DNA from: Erysipelotrichaceae bacterium
GTDB taxonomy: Bacteria; Bacillota_I; Bacilli_A; Erysipelotrichales; Erysipelotrichaceae
DNA: 64,000 bases
Assembly: GCA_003543215.1 (NCBI GenBank)
Contig: DPJD01000001.1
Span: 554,860-618,859, forward strand
Direction of reading: 5' to 3'
The position numbers and the translations under genes are program-made. Below, piece after piece: positions 58,897 through 64,000 of the stretch (its first letter is position 1; each line of letters starts with the position of its first letter). The notes below the pieces were generated by a model that saw only the letters and a list, made by a program, of their open reading frames with translations, was not told where the DNA came from and did no database searches.

Positions 58897-58926
58897 AAGC
58901 ACTAATCATTTTGACAGTGCTTTTTT
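58897..58926 (+). terminator. Terminator after the DUF1287 gene
   Basis: AAGCACT pairs with AGTGCTT around a 12-base loop, followed by T's. Confidence 0.8.
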
Positions 58927-58962
58927 ACTGTGGCATAATTGCAAGTAAATATGAGGTCCCTT

Positions 58963-60123
58963 ATGCTAGATCGCGTTAACAAACAAGTTTTGAAATTTAA
59001 AAAGAGTGGTATTCGTAAATTTGCAGAAGCAGCTTCCATGATGCCAGGTGTTGTATCTTTAACCATAGGTGAACCTGAGTTCAATACATCAGATTTGATC
59101 AAAGATGCGGCAAAGCAGGCACTTGATGAAAACCATACCCATTATCCTTCAGGACAAGGCTTGTTAAGTCTGCGTCAAGCTGTAGCGACGTTTGAAAGCA
59201 AGCATAATAAAATGAATTACAAGGTTGAAGAAGTCATCATCACAAATGGCTCAACCGAAGGATTGGCAGCTTGTTTTTTAGCACTGCTGAACGAAGGGGA
59301 TGAGGTCATCATTCCGCAACCGATGTATGTTACATATGAACCGATGATTGAATACTGTAAGTCAAAGTTGGTTCCCTTGGATACAAGTTTATCTGATTTC
59401 CAAATCGATGAAGATGCTTTGAGGGCTTTGATTACACCTCGTACCAAGTTGATGGTCATCACTTCACCCAATAACCCAACCGGAGTAGTACTAAATAAAA
59501 AGAGTTTGGATGCGATCAAGTCCGTTGTGCTTGAGCACCGTATCTTCGTCATCAGTGATGATGTGTACCAACAACTTGTTTATACCGATCAATTTGAGAA
59601 GTTGAGTGATGATGTGGAGATGCGACACTTACTGATTGTTGCACAGAGCTTTTCAAAACCTTATGCGATGACAGGTTGGCGGATTGGTTATTTATTAGCA
59701 GATGCGCCGATCGCTGCTCATATCAATATGATCCACAGTTATTTGGTAACAGGTATTTCTACATTTACGCAAGTCGCCACAATCAAAGCATTGAATGAAG
59801 ATACCTCACAGGTGCGTGAACTCTATCGTCAACGTTTGATAAAATCCATGAGAATTTTGGATGACAATAATATTGCATATGTCAAACCAGAAGGTGCTTT
59901 CTACATCTTCATCAAGATCGGTGAGTTTGGCTTAGATAGTGAGACGTTCTGCAACAAAGCACTACACACCTATAAACTTGCTTTGGTTCCCGGTATTTAC
60001 TTCAATACCTCTAAAGATGAATACATTCGGATATCATATGCTGTCAAAGAAACAGACTTATATGAAGGCTTGAATCGTTTAGCTGTCATGGTGAAAGATT
60101 TGCGTAATGAAAAGAATCATTAA
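58963..60123 (+). CDS. Class I/II PLP-dependent aminotransferase
   Basis: A 386-residue fold-type I aminotransferase of the AspC/PatA group. Marks: SLTIGEPEFNTSD near residue 25, HYPSGQGLLSLRQAVA, NGSTEGLAACFLALL, ITSPNNPTGVVLNK near residue 168, PLP Lys in AQSFSKPYAMTGWRIGYLL near residue 230 and the substrate-carboxylate Arg in EYIRISYA near residue 360. The start at 58963 follows TGAGGTCCCTT. It is probably an aspartate, alanine or N-acetyl-diaminopimelate aminotransferase; the substrate cannot be chosen from context. The next gene overlaps its 3' end by 17 bases. Confidence 0.9.
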   Translation: MLDRVNKQVLKFKKSGIRKFAEAASMMPGVVSLTIGEPEFNTSDLIKDAAKQALDENHTHYPSGQGLLSLRQAVATFESKHNKMNYKVEEVIITNGSTEGLAACFLALLNEGDEVIIPQPMYVTYEPMIEYCKSKLVPLDTSLSDFQIDEDALRALITPRTKLMVITSPNNPTGVVLNKKSLDAIKSVVLEHRIFVISDDVYQQLVYTDQFEKLSDDVEMRHLLIVAQSFSKPYAMTGWRIGYLLADAPIAAHINMIHSYLVTGISTFTQVATIKALNEDTSQVRELYRQRLIKSMRILDDNNIAYVKPEGAFYIFIKIGEFGLDSETFCNKALHTYKLALVPGIYFNTSKDEYIRISYAVKETDLYEGLNRLAVMVKDLRNEKNH

Positions 60124-60610
60124 AGCATTGGGTTTAGTTATATTGATTCATCTGTTTGCTGTTTATTTCAGCTATCTTATTTTTTCACTCATCAATTTAG
60201 ACTTTTATACATTATTCAATCAAGAATTACTGTTGGCGTTCACAATCCATGCCATAAGTGTTGGTTTTCTATATGCTATGATGCGTTGGGTTTTAGGTAA
60301 ATGGTATAAAGATGCTTATCAATATCCATTTCAAGGACGGATCTTGTTTGGTTTATTATTTGTTGCTTATGCGATTGTGTTTATTGCTGAGAATCAAGGG
60401 TATTCGTATTGGGATTACTTATTTTGGTTCAATTATCCATTGGGTATTTTCTTTAAGACAGTCAATGCACATGCCTTTGATTTCAAGCTGAAGATAATAT
60501 TTCTTTTGGGTATTGGTGTACAAGCACTATTACTTGTTTTTGCGGATGCTCTGGATCGCTTATTCAAGCGTATAAAAAAGAAGTCACTTAGGACTTCTTT
60601 GACCAAATAG
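60107..60610 (+). CDS. Hypothetical membrane protein, four helices
   Basis: A 167-residue membrane protein with helices near residues 4-28, 35-58, 75-95 and 122-145 and a basic C-terminal tail (LFKRIKKKSLRTSLTK). It starts inside the end of the aminotransferase gene, so translation is likely coupled. Its last 27 bases overlap the convergent YggS gene and carry a terminator. I do not recognise the family. Confidence 0.65.
   Translation: MKRIIKALGLVILIHLFAVYFSYLIFSLINLDFYTLFNQELLLAFTIHAISVGFLYAMMRWVLGKWYKDAYQYPFQGRILFGLLFVAYAIVFIAENQGYSYWDYLFWFNYPLGIFFKTVNAHAFDFKLKIIFLLGIGVQALLLVFADALDRLFKRIKKKSLRTSLTK
60577..60602. terminator. Terminator inside overlapping gene ends
   Basis: AAAGAAGTC (60577-60585) pairs perfectly with GACTTCTTT (60592-60600) around ACTTAG, with an A-run on its left. 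It lies within coding sequence of both convergent genes and can work on the minus strand, and more weakly on the plus strand. Confidence 0.65.
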
Positions 60611-61222
60611 GATCGAACCAAGACGAAACTGGGTTGCCCCATTTTGATAAGCAATTTCATAATCATGACTCATACCCATCGACAATGTCCTCAATTGAGG
60701 ATATTTTTTTTTCAAATCTTGAAATAACTGTTGTGCTTGACCAAATACTCTGTCAATCTCTTTCATATCTTCAGTATTAGGCCCAATGACCATGAGTCCA
60801 TCACAATGCACGAATTGGCATTTGTTCGTTTGTTCAATTAATTCTTCAACTTGATTGATCGTGACACCAGCTTTTGTGACTTCATCGGTAAGTTTGAGTT
60901 GGATCAGTATGGGCATACCTTTTTGGAGTTTAAGACATTCCCTCTCAATCGCATCGATCAGTTCGATGGAATCCACCGCATCGATGGCATCGGCGAAGCG
61001 AACACAATCTTTAACTTTATTGCTTTGTAGGTGACCAATGAAGTGCCATTTGATATCTGATTTGAAGGGTGCTTTACCTTTGAGTTCTTGCACTTTATTT
61101 TCTCCAAAATGACGAAATCCTTGATCGTAGACACGATTAATGGCTTCAAGGTCAAAAGTTTTGCTTACGGCTACGATTTCATGGATATTTGGATATTTTA
61201 TGCGATATTCCTGATGATTCAT
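60584..61222 (-). CDS. YggS-family PLP homeostasis protein
   Basis: A 212-residue PLP-binding protein that buffers the cofactor in the cell. The PLP Lys is in EIVAVSKTF near residue 21; FGENKVQELKGK, IKWHFIGHLQSNKVK near residue 58 and the phosphate-binding SMGMSHDYEIA near residue 181 followed by FRLGSILFG are the family signatures. Slightly shorter than usual (220-235), missing the N-terminal helix. GAGGTAAAT precedes the start. Divergent from the second GH13 glucosidase. Confidence 0.93.
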   Translation of the reverse strand: MNHQEYRIKYPNIHEIVAVSKTFDLEAINRVYDQGFRHFGENKVQELKGKAPFKSDIKWHFIGHLQSNKVKDCVRFADAIDAVDSIELIDAIERECLKLQKGMPILIQLKLTDEVTKAGVTINQVEELIEQTNKCQFVHCDGLMVIGPNTEDMKEIDRVFGQAQQLFQDLKKKYPQLRTLSMGMSHDYEIAYQNGATQFRLGSILFGQRSPK

Positions 61223-61266
61223 ATTTACCTCGGGTTCATGTTAAACTAATGTCAGAGGACATTGTA

Positions 61267-62940
61267 ATGCAGAAATCATCTATCCATTCTGTTGTTTATC
61301 AAATCTGGCCGCGATCATTCATGGATTCCAATCATGATGGCATTGGTGATATTAAGGGAATCTTAAGTCGTTTGGACCACGTTAAGGAGCTTGGCGCAAA
61401 TCAAATTTGGCTAAGCCCTGTCTATCGCTCTCCAAATCACGATTATGGATACGATGTTCAAGATTATTATAGCATACAGCTTGAATTTGGAACGATGGCG
61501 GACATGGAGTTGTTGATACAAGCATGTCATGATCGTGGTATCGAATTGATCATGGATTTGGTCGCGAATCACACATCAGATCAACATCCTTGGTTTCAAG
61601 CTGCCTTGCAAGATGTGAATTCAAAATACCGTGATTTCTATTTTTTTCGTGAAGGTAAGCAAAATAAAGAACCGAATAATTGGATCAGTCTGTTTGGGGG
61701 AAGTGCTTGGACTAAAGTAGTATCAGAGAACAATATGTACTACTTAAGCTTATTTACGCCAAATCAGTGCGATCTGAATTGGCGTAATGCAGAACTTCGA
61801 TCTGAAATTCATAAGAACATGCGTTTTTGGCTTGATAAGGGGATCGATGGCTTCCGAATGGATGTCATCAATATGATCAGTAAGATTCCAGATTTAAGGG
61901 ATAAGAATCCACATAAAAGAGGGTATCAATTTGCGGACGATTATATTATTTCGCGACCAGAGAGTTTTGATTATCTAATGGAAATGTATGATGAGGTCTT
62001 GAGTGATCGATCGGGCTTGTTTGTTGGTGAAGGCGTATTGATCAATCCTGAGAGTTCAAAACGTTATAGTGGAAAAGACACCAAGATGTTGGATTTGATG
62101 TTTCATTTTGATACGGTTTTGATTGGTTGTGGCCCTTTGGGTAAATATGATTTTAGAAAACTATATCGTTGGACGATTAAAGAATTTAAGGATATCTATT
62201 TCAAGTGGCAATTGGCATCGGTTAAGGATAATTTTTATCTCGGTAATTTTTTATCGAATCATGATAATGGGAGAGCAGTAACACGTTTTGGAAATGTAAA
62301 GAAATATCACAAAGAAAGTGCGAAAGCACTTAATCTGCTTACTTTAATGAGTCGTGGAACACCTTTCATATATCAAGGTGAAGAGATTGGAATGACCAAT
62401 TTGAAACTTGAGAAAGAAGATTGGCGTGATTTTGAGGCAATAAATGATTATGACGTCTTACAAGAAATGATGCATCTGCCAAAAGGCATTGCAAAGAAAG
62501 TTATTCAAGAAATGACGCGAGACAATGCACGTACACCAATGCAATGGTCTAACGAAACGTATGCAGGCTTTTCTACATCGAAACCATGGATAAAAGTAAA
62601 TCCTAACAAGGATGTGATCAATGTCTTGGATCAAAAAAATAGAGAAGATTCGATTCTAGCATTCACAAAGAAAGCGATTGAGCTTTATCGATCGGATGAT
62701 ACCTTTGCGTTTGGGGATATGATTCCTTACTTGATAAAGCATACTGAATTGCTTGCATTTGAGCGTGTGGGAAGTCACCGCTATCTTGTTTTAATCAATA
62801 TGTCCAAGCATACGATTCATTTTCCCGTAAGTGAGAACTTCATCAATACTGAATGTGTCATTAGTAACTATTCGGTTGGCCCATTAATGGCGAAGATGGT
62901 TTTCAGACCTTATGAAGCACGTGTCTACCGAGTCATTTGA
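61267..62940 (+). CDS. GH13 alpha-glucosidase, second copy type
   Basis: A 557-residue cytoplasmic glucosidase of the GH13_31 group. The start at 61267 follows AGAGGA by seven bases; ATG 61249 and earlier ones lack a site. Conserved regions: DLVANHTSDQHPWF near residue 97, nucleophile Asp in GFRMDVINMISK near residue 198 with the Val that marks alpha-1,6 preference, acid/base Glu in FVGEGVLINPES near residue 252, and FLSNHDNGRAVTRFG near residue 330. It resembles the operon enzyme at 1590 but has longer loops (DLRDKNPHKRGYQFADDY). Single gene, no adjacent transporter or regulator. Isomaltose-type substrates are inferred. Confidence 0.9.
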   Translation: MQKSSIHSVVYQIWPRSFMDSNHDGIGDIKGILSRLDHVKELGANQIWLSPVYRSPNHDYGYDVQDYYSIQLEFGTMADMELLIQACHDRGIELIMDLVANHTSDQHPWFQAALQDVNSKYRDFYFFREGKQNKEPNNWISLFGGSAWTKVVSENNMYYLSLFTPNQCDLNWRNAELRSEIHKNMRFWLDKGIDGFRMDVINMISKIPDLRDKNPHKRGYQFADDYIISRPESFDYLMEMYDEVLSDRSGLFVGEGVLINPESSKRYSGKDTKMLDLMFHFDTVLIGCGPLGKYDFRKLYRWTIKEFKDIYFKWQLASVKDNFYLGNFLSNHDNGRAVTRFGNVKKYHKESAKALNLLTLMSRGTPFIYQGEEIGMTNLKLEKEDWRDFEAINDYDVLQEMMHLPKGIAKKVIQEMTRDNARTPMQWSNETYAGFSTSKPWIKVNPNKDVINVLDQKNREDSILAFTKKAIELYRSDDTFAFGDMIPYLIKHTELLAFERVGSHRYLVLINMSKHTIHFPVSENFINTECVISNYSVGPLMAKMVFRPYEARVYRVI

Positions 62941-62988
62941 CTAGACTTTAAGCTTATCTTCCAACACAATAAGAAAAAAGGAGATCCT

Positions 62989-63447
62989 ATGTTACAAATT
63001 AATGATCTAGCACCTGACTTCACATTGGTGAATCAAAAAGGTGAAACACGTCGTTTAAGTGATTATCGTGGGCAATATGTCGTGCTTTATTTCTATCCTA
63101 AAGATAATACACCCGGTTGTACGACCCAAGCGTGTACCTATCGCGATGCGATGCCTCTATATGAGAAGAATAACATCAAGGTATTTGGAATCAGTAAAGA
63201 TGGCATAAAGAGTCATCAAAAGTTTGAACAAGATTTTGAGCTTAACTTTGATATCTTGAGTGATGAAGAATTAGATGTCATCACAGCCTACGATGTTTGG
63301 AAAGAAAAAAATATGTATGGAAAGATGGTGTTTGGTGTTCAACGTTCCACCTTCGTTGTCGATCCTGAAGGCAAGATTGCGCATGTGTTTATAAAAGTGG
63401 ATCCAAAATTGGATTCAGAGCTTGTATTAAAATCTATTTTAGGCTAA
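62989..63447 (+). CDS. bcp: Thiol peroxidase, Bcp/PrxQ type
   Basis: A 152-residue peroxiredoxin that reduces hydrogen peroxide and organic peroxides. The peroxidatic Cys is in YPKDNTPGCTTQACTYRD near residue 44, with the second Cys five residues later, the resolving Cys of the PrxQ type. APDFTLVNQKGE opens the fold and QRSTFVVDPEGKI closes it. AAAAAAGGAG lies before the ATG. Monocistronic, with a terminator. Confidence 0.94.
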   Translation: MLQINDLAPDFTLVNQKGETRRLSDYRGQYVVLYFYPKDNTPGCTTQACTYRDAMPLYEKNNIKVFGISKDGIKSHQKFEQDFELNFDILSDEELDVITAYDVWKEKNMYGKMVFGVQRSTFVVDPEGKIAHVFIKVDPKLDSELVLKSILG

Positions 63448-63467
63448 TCCACTGTGGTTAGCTTTTT
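63443..63467 (+). terminator. Terminator after the peroxiredoxin gene
   Basis: GCTAATC pairs with GGTTAGC (one G-T pair) around a six-base loop, followed by TTTTT. The left arm begins inside the stop codon region. Confidence 0.75.
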
Positions 63468-63530
63468 ATTCGCTCTTCTAATTCACTTGTTATTTTAGTA
63501 TAATTCATTATTGAGGAATGGAGGATTTCC

Positions 63531-64000
63531 ATGTTTTTAAAACGAATTGAAATACAGGGGTTTAAGTCCTTCGCAGATCGCGTCAATATCAGTTTTGACC
63601 ATCCAGTTACGGGTGTCGTAGGACCAAATGGATGTGGCAAAAGCAACATCGTTGATGCGATTCGTTGGGTCTTAGGGGAACAATCCGTTAAGTCTTTACG
63701 GGGATCCACCATGACGGATGTCATCTTTACAGGAAGTGAACATCGTCGCCAAGTCAATTTTGCGGAAGTGACCTTGGTTTTTGATAATAGCGATCGTGCA
63801 TTCAATCTTGCCTTTGATGAAATAGAGATCACTAGACGACTCCATCGCGAAAATGCAGAAGGTGAATATCTCATCAATAAAGTGCCATGTCGCCTAAGAG
63901 ATATCGCAAGTTTGACAATGGACAGTGGGATTGGACGCGATTCATTGAGTTTGATATCACAAGGGACAATTACGAGTTTTTCAGAAGCGAAGCCGATTGA
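63531..64000 (+). CDS. smc: SMC chromosome segregation ATPase, N-terminal part
   Basis: The gene runs off the window after about 156 codons. MFLKRIEIQGFKSFADRV is the SMC opening, with the Walker A motif GPNGCGKSNIVDAIRWVLGEQ near residue 32 and the head segment SLRGSTMTDVIFTGSE. MDSGIGRDSLSLISQG near the window edge precedes the coiled coil. It packs and separates chromosomes with ScpA and ScpB. AATGGAGGA lies before the ATG and TATAAT at 63499-63504. Not pseudogene-like in the visible part. The downstream neighbours, often ftsY and rnc, are outside the view. Confidence 0.96.
   Translation, partial: MFLKRIEIQGFKSFADRVNISFDHPVTGVVGPNGCGKSNIVDAIRWVLGEQSVKSLRGSTMTDVIFTGSEHRRQVNFAEVTLVFDNSDRAFNLAFDEIEITRRLHRENAEGEYLINKVPCRLRDIASLTMDSGIGRDSLSLISQGTITSFSEAKPI

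Noticed and set aside
1..64000. CRISPR arrays, tRNA or rRNA genes, prophage blocks and transposases.
   Set aside because: No regular direct-repeat array, cloverleaf, rRNA signature or transposase/integrase motif was seen in reading both strands.

Overview
The window is a chromosomal stretch of a low-GC, Gram-positive-type bacterium (Bacillota). The gene complement (T-box leader before valS, catabolite-repression-like sites, lipoprotein solute-binding proteins, PadR/MarR/CarD regulators, QueH-type queuosine enzyme, pyruvate phosphate dikinase, TypA, SMC) and the strong AAGGAGG-type ribosome sites fit the Erysipelotrichia-like end of the phylum, but this placement is an inference. TGA is used as a stop and TGG as Trp, so the code is standard. 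No tRNA, rRNA, CRISPR array, phage block or insertion sequence was recognised.

Layout. 0-10 kb: the end of an acetyltransferase gene, a decayed stretch, then a LacI-type regulator and a seven-gene alpha-glucoside operon (GH13 glucosidase, lipoprotein binding protein, two permeases, a GH15-like protein, GH31 glucosidase). The regulator's promoter has a CcpA-like cre between -35 and -10 and a palindromic operator just after it; a better copy of that operator precedes the first glucosidase. 10-16 kb: DUF4349 lipoprotein, sugar acetyltransferase, L-lactate dehydrogenase, a soluble fumarate-reductase-like flavoprotein, a phosphoribosyltransferase. 16-20 kb: an XRE regulator with two small membrane proteins, then an autoregulated PadR unit with two poorly known membrane-anchored proteins. 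20-28.5 kb: PHP phosphatase, alpha/beta hydrolase, Tex, 6-phospho-beta-glucosidase, CarD, Gfo/Idh oxidoreductase and small proteins.

28.5-44 kb: an unidentified structured-RNA candidate before a tungstate-binding lipoprotein; a MarR-MATE efflux operon whose mRNA appears leaderless; a GAF-GGDEF diguanylate cyclase; a divergent thymidylate-synthase-like protein; a DegV-ThiF-DUF6054 set followed by the threonine-to-glycine pair tdh-kbl; gnd-zwf; a patatin-like lipase; mutY. 44-52 kb: typA, the queuosine genes tgt-queA-queH, then a T-box leader in front of a frameshifted acetyltransferase gene and valS. 52-64 kb: ppdK, ADP-ribosylglycohydrolase plus PfkB kinase, a 6-phosphogluconolactonase-type protein (with zwf and gnd a full oxidative pentose phosphate branch lies in the window), rubredoxin, DUF1287 protein, aminotransferase, YggS, a second GH13 glucosidase, peroxiredoxin and the start of smc.

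Overall the region describes a fermentative, carbohydrate-using organism: alpha-glucosides and phospho-beta-glucosides feed glycolysis and the pentose phosphate branch, ending in lactate dehydrogenase and pyruvate phosphate dikinase. The most interesting items are the structured RNA at about 28.56-28.72 kb, the thymidylate-synthase-like protein with altered substrate residues, several probable leaderless genes, and an apparent acetyltransferase-ValRS fusion that is really a one-base frameshift.
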